From Daphnia pulex (taxonomy: Eukaryota; Arthropoda; Branchiopoda; Diplostraca; Daphniidae), in NCBI RefSeq assembly GCF_021134715.1, contig NC_060028.1, positions 10,329,482-10,393,481 on the forward strand: a stretch of DNA of 64,000 bases, given 5' to 3'. The position numbers were made by a program, and so were the translations under genes. The notes under the pieces are model-generated. The model ran no database searches, had not been told where the DNA came from, and saw nothing but the letters and a program-made list of their open reading frames with translations. Positions 1 through 12,253 of the stretch are shown here, piece by piece (the first letter of the stretch is position 1; the number at the start of each line of letters is the position of its first letter).

Positions 1-1180
1 GAAAACCATTCCGGGCGGAGGGCTACAGTACCAGCGGACTCTCGTCCGTTTCTTTCTCAATGCGCTCAAGTCTCTCTCTCTCTCGTTTTTTTTTTTTTTT
101 TGGTGGGTCCTAACCACCATACCCATCACACTTTGCTCTCTACCACCACCAATTTCCTTAGATAGATACTCTGCTGCTATAGTCAAGCTCCTTGGACTCC
201 CCTTCTATTGCTCACTGCTGGCCCTAGACACCAATGCAATTATGTTAAATTTTAAGTCGCCTTGAATGTGTGCTTCTGCTTGCTGCTGCTGCTGTGAGTG
301 TCTGGTTGGTTGCGTCGCCGCTTCGCTGATCGCCACCACGGCCGCCCGCCCACCACTGAAACTTACCGACTCCGCATGGCCACTTGGAACGAATGTTCTT
401 AATCACGGATATAGCGCGCGGATGTATATGTATGGCAAGTGCCCGGGCAAGAGAGAGAGACGAGACGAGAAACTGGTGGTGGTGGCATGTAATTGCATTT
501 GGACGATAATCATCCGACATGGGGGTGCAAATTTCAACGCCAGCCAGTGGATTTCAACGTTTATTGAAGCTTGTGATACGACACATATGAAATCCTCTTG
601 CGCTCTGATGACCGACCGACCGACCTCATAGCTTTCTCTAGTCCAACTCGCCTCGTCTATTCAACACAAAAACTTGACAAAAAAAAAAACGAATATACAC
701 ACACGCACAGTAGATTGATTGCAATGGCCGCGTCAATTGAACGAGAGCACACAGGACATCCTGTCTAGCTTGCTGGGCCGGGCGCGGGTGGGCAGAAGGC
801 AAGCTTGATTGGTCATTTTATAGTACTACTATGTATACCAGTGGAAAAATATCAGTGTCGGGCGTTAGAAATTCGGATTCACGTCGTTTCAATTCGTTCC
901 CTTTTTTATTTTTTTCTCAAAACTGGCGAGATGATGAGACGAGGGTTTGGATCGGATCCGGAGCGAGCGCAGCCCCTCCCGACGCGCTTCTAATGAGGAA
1001 TCGTAAAAAGAAATGAAACACTCGGAAAGATTTCATTAGTGTCACGGCGCTCGGTTAACTGAGGCTAATAAATCGAGTTGACGAATGATAACGTTGCGGA
1101 AAAGGGCCACACGCGAGGAAATGGATATTAGTAGTATATGCCACTTCAATATTCATATGCGCTGTTTTGAATTATTCCAG
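1..1180. other. Probable intron upstream of the CASP 3' exons
   Basis: No coding exon could be supported here. The stretch holds CT-rich and poly-T runs (about 72-103) and short open frames with no recognisable motif. The first clear exon starts after the acceptor attattccag at 1171-1180, in the middle of the CASP coding sequence. This is therefore most simply intron, with the N-terminal coiled-coil exons lying outside the window. Confidence 0.5.
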
Positions 1181-2241
1181 GGACAAGCGAATGCCAACGA
1201 CTGGGTGGCAGAAGCCGTTAAAGATGTCAACATGATGGGGAGAAGCTCCTCGTCCGGAATGTCGCCCGTTGGCGGAGACTCGGAAACGGCCGTCACTCTG
1301 CTTCCAATTTTACAAGCCCAACGTGAAAGATTCAGGTTCATTTCAGCCTCTAAATACTTATAACTAACCATTTTAATTGCCATAACGCTTGTTTAATTTA
1401 AAAAACCAAAAGGCAACGTAACCAAGAGCTCGAGGCGCAAAATTTGGAACAACAGCAGCAGATGGCGTTACTTCACAGCGAAGTGGAACGTCTCCGCACC
1501 GATAACGTGGCCCTTTACGAGAAAGTTCGCTTCCTTCAAAGCTATTCCGGCCAGGTATGTGTTTTTCCAGAATGTTTGATTGATTTCTCTGACGACACAT
1601 GATTTGTTTTCACGCAAGTTTTCTTCTTCTAGCGCGCTACCAAGAATCCCGCTGCAGCCATAAGCTCCGAGACAGAGGAACTTTATGAACGCCAATACGA
1701 GGATCGTCTGGATCCCTTTGCTTCGTTCTCTCGCAGGGAGCGTCAACGTAAATTGGCTCAACTGGGTCCGTTCGAGCGCATCACTTACTCGATGGTACGT
1801 GAAATATACAGCGAGCCTCGAATTCCCAGACGTTCGACAAATAACGAGAAATTGACTCCCGTCCTTTCTCTCTCTACCCTCCTCCTCATCTCAGACCTCC
1901 CGTTTTTTTCCTTTTTTTTTCTATTTTCTTGTGTAATTCTCTATTGACGATTTACAGGGACAAATGATCCTATCAAGCCGTGTAGCTCGCACTGCCGGTG
2001 TCATCTACTTTTCCGTTCTGCATCTGCTCGTCTTCCTCGTTCTCTACCGTCTGGCCTACACGGAAACCTGTCACAGGGATATGGCCGCTGAGTGTGCTCA
2101 AAAGTATCCCCAATCAATGATATATCAATGTCAATTAAGCTCCGCTAATGCTTTTCATTTGCTTCGTGTTTCTCTCTTTTCCCTTCTTTCTTTCGTAGGT
2201 ATGACGATCACATGCTGGAAGCGCATGGTCTGCACAACTGA
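1181..2241 (+). CDS. CASP: Protein CASP, C-terminal part (Golgi coiled-coil membrane protein), 5' end outside the window
   Basis: Exons at 1181-1335, 1413-1554, 1633-1794, 1958-2103 and 2199-2241 join in frame and end at a TGA. The peptide carries the conserved CASP carboxy end. A heptad-like stretch (RQRNQELEAQN, then LRTDNVALYEKVRFLQSY) is followed by the DPFASFSRRERQRK block, one hydrophobic anchor (VIYFSVLHLLVFLVLYRLA) and a short tail ending EAHGLHN. In the known family this is a tail-anchored Golgi protein, an alternative product of the CUX1/cut locus, working in retrograde Golgi transport. The homeodomain form is not encoded here. The final exon is only 43 nt and completes an AAG codon across the intron. 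An AATAAA at 2533-2538 fits its 3' end. The identification is confident; the missing 5' part is unknown. Confidence 0.9.
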
Positions 2242-2532
2242 GAAATTGAGAATGATATCACACGTATCACGCGGACGTGCGACGGTTATTACCAGGCATT
2301 ATTATTATATTTACTTCATTTGTATCCTTTTGGCATTATACAGCCAATTATTCAAAGGTGGCGGAAATACACTTAATCATTCTGGCAATTTTGAATTTTT
2401 TCGGAGACGAAATCAGATTCCATTTTCACTGTCTCTTCAAGTATGGATTTTCATTTTTCACTTTACAGGTGGAAATCCTATTAGTTTAAGTCTTGTGTGA
2501 ATTCAAATTAACATAACATTTGAAAAAGTTCT

Positions 2533-2538
2533 AATAAA
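2533..2538 (+). terminator. Polyadenylation signal for CASP
   Basis: AATAAA lies 292 nt after the CASP stop, within T-rich sequence. A second AATAAA follows at about 2651. Confidence 0.5.
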
Positions 2539-2665
2539 TGTTTTCCAGTGTTCCAGTTTTAATCAACGTTTGGTGGGTAGTTTTATTTTTCTTATTTTAT
2601 TTTTTTGGCTGTTTTGAATTTTTGAACTGCCAAACGGCAATTTTTTATTTTAATAAACGATCCTG

Positions 2666-2679
2666 CCGTTAGATGGCGT
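2666..2679 (+). promoter_or_regulatory. CTCF-like motif
   Basis: CCGTTAGATGGCGT on +, between CASP and the helicase pseudogene. It matches the AGRTGGC core and nearly equals the copy at 30751. Confidence 0.3.
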
Positions 2680-2952
2680 GCGATCGCACTTGCACCTAGG
2701 GCATAAAGTACTGTTTAGCCCTAAACACCAGACTTCCTTGCAGACTACTCAAGTGAAAAATCAAAACATTGTGTTTTTTTCTATACAAGTTGTGACAGTT
2801 GTAGTTTTCGGTAAAGGGAGAATTCATTATCAAAGGAATCATTATTACTCTCTAGTTATTTATTGCGTTTTGAAGATTGATTCAAACTTGTAGCGATTTT
2901 CGGATATACACATGTAATTGTGAGAACACAGAGAACAAAGGAGAACGAGACA

Positions 2953-5900
2953 TTAAACATGTTTTGTACGCTTTCCTGATGAAAAGTTTTAGAATTCCAC
3001 CAGTTTACGACGTTAATTCAATGGGTAATCCTATAATTACGATTTTAGAAAAAAACAGTGGCGGTCTAATGATTTTATTTCTTGCTGTGTCATCAGGAGA
3101 TCAGAGTGGATACTACTACTGTAAGTTGTGTGTGAGAGGTGAGCACTATCAAGTGTTTGGTTGTTGTGTGTTTTGTTACATTGCTTTGCTTTTTAAAGGA
3201 TTCAGTTATGTTGCAACTGGAAGATCAAGTTAAAACGCAATGCCCAAGCCAATGCTGGCAACAGCTTGGCACATTTGGTTTACCAAGGAATCATGAACAC
3301 ACTTACCATAATAAAGCAAATGGGGATCCGCAAATGGGACCACATGGATGTTCAGGTATAAGATATACATGAAATAGTTTTGGATTGTCACAATTTCAAA
3401 GATTGCATGATAAAGGTAACACAATCATCAGCGCAAGACATTCAGAGAACAAATGGAAATTCCCACCACAAGTTTAGCTTCCTTCAATCCTGGAGGGTAC
3501 TCTGTTGAAAACAATAAAGCTAAACTACATCCATTTTTAGCAGAACATAGAATCAAAACAGATTATGTGTACCAATCTTATGGGCCTGATCTGATGAAAA
3601 GTAAAATTTTTGATACGTGAAATTGGGTGTATTTGAATTAACCTAAACAAAATCACATGAATATTTTTACAGGAGTTTTTTCGACGAACAGCATTTTGTC
3701 TTTCGTGCAGAGGTAAATTGAAATCATTTGTCTTATTCTAATACGTAATAATGTTTAGATATTCTAGAAATACATGCTCGCTAACGAGCTTGTACAAAAG
3801 TGCTGGCTTCTAAAGCTTGCGCCCTTTCGATCGTCAAAACAATTATTCCAAACGGAATTTGTCGAACCGGCTGGGTCTCGAGTTAGTGTTAGAAAAAAAA
3901 AAAAAAAAAAAATCTAGACACCAGACCTTTCCCCGTCATTGTTCGCGGTGAATTAGAGATGGAGTTAAATCGCACTGTTCTGGAAGATCGTCTATTACCT
4001 ATTAAAGTAGTACTGGTATGTATTGTTTATATTGGAATTTTCCTGAGATATTTTGGCCCTCCTGTAAAGTAAGGAGGGCTTTCCAAAAATTGTACCGCGG
4101 ACATATTGCCGGGTACGTTGATTTATAATGGTTTCAGCAGCAATACTCTCACCATACGTTCATTGGGTATTGGCCTCCCACTTGATAAGGACAAGATATA
4201 GTATGAGTTTTACAATGCTTTATACTTTGGTGTGCCAGAAATAGTGTTTGTGAATGGCGCAACTATTTACGAACTAGATCTTTTTTGTTGTTCCAGCTAT
4301 ATTTATAATTATCCTAGATAATATTAATCTTTACTTTTGAAAACAAAGCTCACGATTAATTTATGATACATTTTAGAAACAGGATTTATCAGAGCCGCAA
4401 ACTCTGTAGGATGGGTGACTTGCACCAAAATCCATGCACCTTAATGAAATTGATTCCTGTCGTGGGTCAACTCAAGTGACATTCCGTGGTCTTCTCCTAC
4501 TGCCAATTGACCAACATGGACCGCTAGTAGAATCGAACGAGGACGTTTCGCTACGGTATTATTCCAATTATCTTGGTTCTGAATGTACAGTATAATTTTT
4601 TTTCTCTTAGACTTCATTGGATACAATTTGTCAAACCTTGTGGTAGAGACAAGAGCGTATTTTACAATCAGATCGCAGTTTTCTAAAGGCACTAGAGGAG
4701 CGCAAATCTTTACCTATTTATGCCTTCCAGAATGCTGTTATGGATGCTGTTTACTGTAATTCCGTTGTCGTATTCGTGGTAATACGGGTTCTGGCAAAAC
4801 AATTCTGGTTAGCTTGATACCACAAGTTATTAAGTTAAATTAGGATGAAATTATTTATACTTTAATTAATTAATGGCCGGAAATAATGGATTATTTAAAC
4901 TATTTAGATTATTGTTGATGAGGTTCACGAACGCAATACAAATTCTGATTTCCTACTCATTATGCTGCGTGATTTGGTGACCCTGCACCCTGAACTTCGC
5001 ATCATTTTGATGTCAGCAACTATTGATACTTCGCTTTTCAGTCGCTACTTTGGCAATTGCCCAGTAGTCGATATTCCTGGCAGAGTTCACCCCGTGAAAT
5101 TATTACTTGAAGGATTGTGTTGGAGATGCTTCGATTTCGACCAAGACAATATACAAAGAAAACATTTATACGCAAAGATGTTGATGGCGAAGAGAACATG
5201 AATTTGAAGGTAATCGGTTTGTAATTTCGTTTTTCTTTATCTAAAAATTAACAATCAAGTCTGTAGGTGATGGGGAAATACTCCTTTAGCTATGGCTCTT
5301 CTCGATGAGAAAGATATATGTTTAGAGTTGGTGGAAGAATTACTTACTCACATCAATCAAATGAAAGTTCTTGGCGCAGTGCTTATTTTCTTACCCGGAT
5401 GGATCACTATTTTCGCATTGCTTCAACTTTTGCAACAAAGTTGATATGCTAGCGATTATCTACTCCTACCGTTGGACTCCATGTTGCCACGAGAAAATCA
5501 GTGACGTGTTTTTTAGCCTGCTCCCGAGCGCAAAATGATCAAGGTCATTTTGGCGACGAACATCGCGGAATCTTCCATAACCGATGATGATGTCTTTGTC
5601 ATCGATTCGTGTCTCGCAAATGTCAAGCTTTTTACGTCACACAACAAATATGCACAACTACGCTACTGTTTGGGCAGCTCAGGACAATTTAGAACAACGT
5701 CGGGGTCGTGCCGGCCGCGTCCGTCCGGGATATGCCTTTCGATTGTGCAGCCGCCGTCGCTACCAACATTTGATTACCGAATACCCGAACTCGCCTGCCT
5801 GTCAGGTACTCTCATAGTCTTTCTTCCAAAAATTAGTTTTTTCAATTTATTTTCCATTTTTAACAGAATTCTAAACGTCCTTCAGACGGAAGATATGACA

Positions 5901-6000
5901 GCGAGTTCAAATTTGGTCGTTACGAAACTCGTGTTGTATCTCATCGGCCTTCCCTATCAATCAAAACTTTTCGTCATGGAGAAACGAATCGGTGAGCAAT
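2953..6000 (+). pseudogene. Decayed maleless/DHX9-type DExH RNA helicase pseudogene
   Basis: Peptide fragments in colinear order match the MLE/DHX9 family but sit in different frames with stops between them. The dsRBD1 start is near 2953 (DIKHVLYAFLMKSFRIPP) and its end near 3230 (KRNAQANAGNSLAHLVYQGI). dsRBD2 is at 3453-3840 (ENNKAKLHPFLAEHRIKTDY, YGPD, later ACALSIVK). Helicase motif I (RGNTGSGKT) is near 4775. Motif II (VDEVHERN) is near 4914, leading directly into [11 protein letters not shown] and the motif III region LMSATIDTS near 5010. After these come AVLIFLPGW near 5380, motif [11 protein letters not shown] near 5550 and motif [14 protein letters not shown] near 5698. Motifs Ia and Ib are missing between I and II, and a frameshift lies near 5650. 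Intron-like gaps with splice-like ends remain, so this looks like a duplicated gene copy that decayed, not a retrocopy. The functional family member unwinds RNA and acts in dosage compensation in flies. No conserved helicase C-terminal domain is visible downstream. Confidence 0.85.
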
Positions 6001-7840
6001 GACTCGATTGGACCTTTTTCCAGCGGTCAACGAGGAGTGAACGGCAACTGGTGCAGAACTTTAGAGTACGAACGAAAACAAGATGGCTATCCTACTAATG
6101 TAGGATGAAAAGGCGCAATCAGAGCACTGCAGTTCACATCAATCAAGCATGCCCAGTTCCCAACGCTGATGGATTGAGTCTTGTAAGTTGTAATGGTATA
6201 TCAAAGTACTCACTTCGGAAACAGTTTGTCTGTTTGAATTCGTATACGTGGATCTCTTTAAAATAAGACAAAATCTATTGTACTATTCCAATGCTTCGTA
6301 TGATATTTACGCAAGACTTAAATTAAAATTGTGTGCATATATGTTTGAAGAATCCTCTTACTTAAATACAACGTCAAATAACAACGTCAAATACCAATCC
6401 AGATCGACTAAAAGAAGACTGAATTCGAATTTTCCCTCAATTTTTCGCTAAGAACACCATCTGACGGACAGCAGACTACAATGTGACGAGTGACGTACTG
6501 ACGTAGTCATTTTGGCGCGTAGCCGTGACCATGCCATGCCTGATAGATATGTGAATTGTGAAGTCATACGGTGAACACGTTTTTAAAATAACTCCCCGAA
6601 GAATTGTTTAAAAGTAAGTACCATTAACAGTAAACTAGCTGCTAAAAACCTGATCTCGATTCCATGAAATGCTTGTTTTCTATCTCTAAATAGTCCTTGG
6701 CTCCTTGCCATGAGAATAAGTTACTTTAAGTAAATGTGGTCACACCAAACAGAGAAATCAATCGAGGAATTCCGAATTCGTCATGACTTTCCAATAACTT
6801 TTAAAAGATGTTTATAAGTAAAAGTTGATTTCTGTGTATTGGCATTACTCCATTACTTTGAGCATGCTTTAAGCTTCTTTGTTAGTAAATGAATGTCTGC
6901 AGTGATTAAGTCTATTTCGATTAAGCCATAGCATCAGAATTACCTTAGCTGAGCTAGATTAAGTTTATCTGCAACACAAGCATGGCTCTACTTAGGTATT
7001 TCTGTTAAATTTGATATTCGTTAAATTCTGAGTGTTAAATTTCTTTCCCAGTGGAAAACTTAGCTATTCAATTTAAAATTCAATTAGTTAAAATTGATAT
7101 TCAAAAAGTAGTTTTAATTTTGATACATCAACTTTCAGAATTGAAGTGAATGCTTGTGGTAATTAATAATATTGCATATTCATTTTTTGGGACTCAATGA
7201 CACTAGCATATGCTGAAACTATTAGACACTTTCAAACAAGGTTTGTCTCCTTTGACGAGTATTAATTTTTTTTCCCTAAACCATCAGCCTAGACTTACAT
7301 AATAGTATTCCTTTAACTGGAGGTTTGTTGTTGTTAGGTTCACTTGGGTAGTGTACAACGGTTCAAACATCATTTTTTTGTTATGTAGTCCCTTTCCATG
7401 GGAAATTGCGTGCATGCTTGTTGAATAGTCACGTCAGACATATTGAGTAAGAGAAGGTTATTTTGTTGATGTAGCGGATGTAGCCCAAATGCTTATGGTC
7501 TGGCTAGTAGCTAGCTAGCCATATTTATACAGTGCTTAAGGGTCTGGATACAACGGGAATCGATAGTGTCTAATAATCGATAGATTTGTAGTGATAGTAG
7601 ATGTGTTTCTGTGTTTGTTAATAATGGTCAAATTCGTTTAAGTAGAATGTTTCATGTATGTAAATGTTGTTAAAAACGTATTATTGTTTTAATATGCAGC
7701 TGGATAATATCCGTCTAGTAACAAAATTTAACCATGAAATAATTTAATTATCAATAATAATTGGCGTTGAATTTATAATAATTGCGTCTTGTCTTGATTG
7801 ACCGGTCCATGCTTATTGCTGCCAAATTCATAAAGGTTAA
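6001..7840. other. Intergenic spacer, no gene recognised
   Basis: AT-rich sequence between the helicase relic and the last exon of the first lipocalin. Only short open frames (for example about 6248-6451 +) occur, without motifs. It presumably includes the lipocalin 3' UTR near 7700-7840. Confidence 0.5.
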
Positions 7841-8776
7841 TTAACAATTTCTCCGGTTTGTCATCCTCAATTTAGTTTCATCCAGAGCATTCCGCTTCAC
7901 GACATCCAATGCCATTTCAATTGTCTCGCTCGATGGATTTGGATCACGAGTATGAACCCACAGGTTATCTAAATTGTAAGAACATTGTCTGTATGTTATA
8001 ATTATCTTCTAGGATAAAGTAATTATCTGTTTACATAAATGTGTAGGTCCTACATCGACACAGCTCCAAAGAACAGAATATGTTTTGTAGTCAGTTCCCA
8101 AAATCACGAATTTTTCGTCCGCATACGAAGCTGGCAATTTCCAAAGGTAAACAGGCCATTTATAATAAAGAGATTAACTTTCTAATTTTCCATGAATCGG
8201 AAATTACCGTTTCCAAGAAAATTTACGACAAATTCGCCCTTCGTGGTGTCTGGATGACGTGCATGTCCAGAGAGCACGATGTTTCTCCTCGTACTGTAAC
8301 GAGAAATGCGAACGTTATTCATTCAAGTCGTGTGTGCCTTGCCGTATGATGTGAGGTTCCTAGTAATGACGGTTCAGATCTTTTAGTCAAACTTACAATC
8401 TTTGTATTCCGCTGTTTTTGACGATGATTTTTCCATCCGTTTCGTTGAATTGAACGTTCACACAACGCTGTGCTATTCTATTTTGAAAGTTGGAAATTGT
8501 TTTGCGATTTTCGTACCATTTTCCTACGTACTTTGGTAACCGTAACCGTAAAAGTTAGAAAATAAAGAGAAGCAAAGAAAACAAGAGAACCATAAATAAT
8601 TTTTTGCTGGTGCCTTTCATGCCTTTCATTGAAGAACTTACTTCATTGAGGTTGAAATCAGGAAAAGCTTTTACTTCTGGGCAGTTACCGCGTTGGAACA
8701 GCTGCGCTCGTACCAGTTTTTGATAGCATCCAGCGGCAATCAAAAGCCAAATTGAAACTTGAATATAGTTCGACAT
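7841..8776 (-). CDS. Apolipoprotein-D-like lipocalin 1 (secreted)
   Basis: Coding exons on the minus strand are 8642-8776, 8397-8530, 8208-8293, 8035-8130 and 7841-7968, with GT-AG borders and one frame of 192 aa. Exon 1 gives a signal peptide and the first cysteine (RGNCPEV). Exon 2 gives the lipocalin motif 1 equivalent YVGKWYENRK plus RCVNVQF. Exon 4 gives the motif 2 equivalent ILGTDYKTYSVLWSC. Exon 5 gives the motif 3 equivalent WVHTRDPNP and the terminal cysteine RRNC. The four cysteines match the two disulphides of apolipoprotein D. Lipocalins form an eight-stranded barrel that carries small hydrophobic ligands outside cells; the ligand cannot be told from sequence. It is the most diverged member of the array (YENRKTISNFQ instead of YxNRNYFAIFQ). 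Exon 4 uses an acceptor in a poor pyrimidine context, so that border is the least certain. Confidence 0.82.
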
Positions 8777-10776
8777 TTAATCTTACTTTAATCTTTAATG
8801 TTAACAGTAATAAATATTTTTAACTTTACACCGCTTTACACTGCTGTCAGTGGGAGTCACCGCACTGGACTTAGTTACGCCGTAGACTGGTCGCCGAATC
8901 GTCCGTTCTTTTTTTGATATAACAGAAAGCTATGTTAGATTAGCTACATGCTCCTCATCTCGACGCAGTGTATTATATGTTTTTCTTCAAAAGTTGGTCA
9001 TCTCAAGGTAGAGCTTTTGGTAAGATAGGTTAGGCAAACAAAACAACCGTTAAATTATCAACATACAAGGGGCAAGGCACATACCGGTTTTTTGTTTTTA
9101 GGATGGACCCGAAAGTCTCACACTGCCGCGAGTCTACATGTTTTGCATATTCACTCGTTTTGGTTTAGTAGGGAATGTCCCCTCCCCCTTCCCCCCCCCC
9201 CCTCCAGTCCAAATGCGTAAGCAAATGTAGTCCAAATTGGGATATGAAGGTAGTTTGGTTGTTAGTTCTAGGTAGACGCCAGAAGAAATGCTAAGGCCTC
9301 ATAATTCCTCTTAACCGTCAATTTGTAGATCAAATATTTTGGTTCCGTTGCTGACCCAAATATGTCTCCAGTCATTTATAACAAAACAATGATTTCCTGT
9401 TTCACATGGAACTCTACTAGATTTGAAAAATAATACATCTAAGTTGAACAAAAGATATGAATCACATGAAATAACTTAACTTTTTTTTCTAGATTTGAGC
9501 AGTGACTGCTGAGACGGTAAATGAAGACTAATGCTCCTGTTATCCATCGCTAGTTATGTTCGCTCCTGTTATCCTCTCTCCATCTACTACGTAAGCTAGC
9601 CAATAGTCGTGGGATGTTGTCGACATGGTTAGTGTCTACGCAAAACAATAAATTGAATTCACTGATTTTTTTTAAACGTGATTTTGTATCTCCAAATAGC
9701 TGTACTTCCTCTTGAGACTAAGATCGATACTGAATTCGATTATTTTTATTTTATTTAGAAATTGGAGCTGCGGTTTCCCAGCAACGACGAGGCTTCGCAA
9801 TATTGGATGACTGATTTCTGGCCTTCCAGGATGTGATTACTCCCTGTCCTACGTAGAAGAAACGGCATGAACAAGATCATAGGACAGATGAAAAGGACCA
9901 CATCAAATCAAAGGTAGGAATCATTCAAGAAAACTTCTTTTTTGTCTGGGCCTTTGCGTCGAGTTGGACTCCCTAGCGTCCAAAAGTCTTGAAAATGATT
10001 TAGAACAGACGTCCGTTTGCGAAATCCGAACGATTTTTCTTCGGTTCTTATGCGATTGTTACCTTAGTTTTTTTTTGCGGTTTCACAACGGGATTTTCCA
10101 AATACTTTTGCCCGCGTTTATCGTTACCTGTGTTAAACAACGCTACAATTGCTCGACCGTAAGGTTTCAGTTGATTGTGGAGTGGTCCTAAAGGTTAAAA
10201 ACAAATCGGGAAATTTAAGGAACAGCGCCCTTTCATCATTCAATGACTTGACTCTGCGATGCAGAAGTTCTAGTCTTATTTTTAGTTAAATGGACGGGCG
10301 ACGACAGGGAAAATGAACAAGATACCTTTCATCCCTATTCTGAAAGTATGAAAGGTAACTTGGTAGCAGCTACTATGTGCTATTTTTTTTTATTTCTCTT
10401 TATTTTTTATTTAAAATCTGGCTGGGCTTTTGAAAAAGTCGGTGGCAGGCAGGCAGTTGATGCGCTTACAAAAGTTCGGTTTCAAACTTATTCTTTATGG
10501 ACTTCAAACTGCCAACGGAAGTTTTTGGTTCATTTTGAAATCATATCCCGTATTCATTTCATCGCAGTAGTTACCATTTACTTCTACCCTACTGCTTATC
10601 AATTGTATTGAAATTTTGCTAGGCATTTAAAGCATTCAAGGTTTATTGATACAAAAGCAAGTAATGAAAAGTAAAAATGATTTGTGGTTAAATTATTGAT
10701 AAATATGAATCTGGTAAATTTTGAAAGATCCCAGTGTTTCTCTATTTTCTTGTCACCAATTTTCCAAATTGGATCG
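8777..10776. other. Spacer between lipocalins 1 and 2
   Basis: It contains the lipocalin 1 upstream region (CCAGTC initiator-like motif near 8888, upstream element at 9042-9053), a C-rich run near 9186-9203, and AT-rich sequence. Two open frames on + (9964-10191 and 10348-10611) show no motif. An AATAAA on the minus strand at 10642-10647 fits the 3' end of lipocalin 2. No further gene seen. Confidence 0.5.
9042..9053 (-). promoter_or_regulatory. Shared lipocalin upstream element, copy for lipocalin 1
   Basis: AACAACCGTTAA on the + strand, 266 bp upstream of the lipocalin 1 start codon. On the gene strand it reads TTAACGGTTGTT, which contains TAACGG, the core of Myb-family sites. It is identical to the copies of lipocalins 2 and 4. 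Confidence 0.5.
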
Positions 10777-11824
10777 TCAGGTGGGACAATTGTTTTGATT
10801 GGTCACTTTCAATTTGTTTACGTTGATGGCATAGCCCTGAAATACAGCTAGCGCCTTGTTGACTGTAGCAGTGGGGGGGACTTGAGCACGAGTTAGGATC
10901 CATGCAAAGCCTGTTTTGTAAATGTTTTAAATGTGCGTACCATTCGAGATAGCCTTAAAGTCAAAATTTCTCTTACGTAAGCTGACGGGCCCAAGATTTG
11001 AGCAACTCCAGACAACAGCGTAACTGTCGTAGTCGGTATCAAGTATCCTAAAAACAATACCTTCTTATTTAAAAGCTTTGGTTCATTTTATCTTCGTAAT
11101 AAAGTAAGTTTGCGTACAAATAATTTGGGGCCTGTGAAGCTTCAAGGAAATAAAAGTTAATAATTTGGGATTCTTGAAAATGCAGTAGTAATTTATTGCA
11201 GTTACTTACAGGGACTTCCGGGAAAATAAACATTTAGTTTACCGGGCTCTACGACACGAGCTGATCCGAGCGCTATTTGTTTAGTTCTTGTGCTGAAATT
11301 GTGTTGGAAAAAAAAAGAAAACTCGGTTATTTGTTTCAAACTTTCAACATTTTCTTTCATCAAATAACTAATTCCACTTTACATAATATTGAATCCTGTG
11401 TTTGTAACAGTGATATTGTCTGAATTTTTTGCGTAATTGGCTGTTATGCAATCCAGTCCAGCTTGGAAGATGGCAAAGTAGTTTCGGTTGTTGTACCATG
11501 TGCCCAAGTACTTTGACATTGGAAAAGAAAAACAGAAAGGTCGTTTAAAAGTTCTATCCATCTACTCTTTAAAAGAGTGTGATGCGTAATTCTTTTATTG
11601 TACTACGTAGATTTTGTAGTTCAATTCGTATGACAACTTGGAATTTAACATTTTTATGGATGAAGTGGTTAACATATAGCTTTCACCTTGTCGGCATCGA
11701 AGGGCGAGACAACTTGGACGTTTGGACATTGAGCCAAGGCAAACACTTGGGCATTTGCGGAATGGTAGCATCCCACTGCAACTAACAGAAATATCAAACA
11801 CTTTGTACCAAAGCTAGAAGACAT
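10777..11824 (-). CDS. Apolipoprotein-D-like lipocalin 2 (secreted)
   Basis: Six coding exons, 11687-11824, 11383-11510, 11210-11292, 11118-11139, 10977-11047 and 10777-10910, make one 191-aa frame. The signal peptide ends near NAQVFALAQC. Motif 1 is YLGTWYNNRNYFAIFQ with LDCITANY. Motif 2 is ILDTDYDSYAVVWSC, motif 3 is AWILTRAQ, and the last cysteine is in QNNCPT. Exon 1 is too short to appear as a long open frame but is clear from splice phase and homology. An extra intron (11048-11117) splits the codon after AsnTyr and is shared only with lipocalin 3. An AATAAA on the minus strand lies about 130 nt past the stop. Role: extracellular carrier of small hydrophobic ligands, by family. Confidence 0.88.
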
Positions 11825-11981
11825 TTTTTAGAATGAGGGAAATAGAACCGGGTTTTGTCGCTGCTCTAGTGCGACTGGCTTTGTAATCGTGTTCGTTTGC
11901 CGTAGTTGTTAAAAGTAATGTTAATATATTCCAATGCTTTGTATAACAGTGTTATAAGAGCAGGTTTTGAAAAGTGAGCCA

Positions 11982-11993
11982 AACAACCGTTAA
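11982..11993 (-). promoter_or_regulatory. Shared lipocalin upstream element, copy for lipocalin 2
   Basis: AACAACCGTTAA (+ strand reading), 158 bp upstream of the start codon. A CCAGTCGCAC initiator-like motif lies between them near 11871-11880. Confidence 0.5.
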
Positions 11994-12253
11994 ATAAAAA
12001 ATTCACGTCCAAAGTAATATTTCTATTTTCAATGCCGAGAGCGCTTTATTCGTAATCGGACAAAGATTGTGCGAAAATTTTTTATTTTAAAAGAAAAATC
12101 GGCTACAGAAAAACAGACCTTAAACTTGCGAAATGTTTTTTTAAAAAAGCTGATGAGTCAAAAGAAGGAAAACAGAAAGCGACATTTTTTTTCTGATCTC
12201 CTTAATTTGTCGAGTAAAGTTCACTAGGTTTGTTTTGCAGAATTTTGCTGCCA

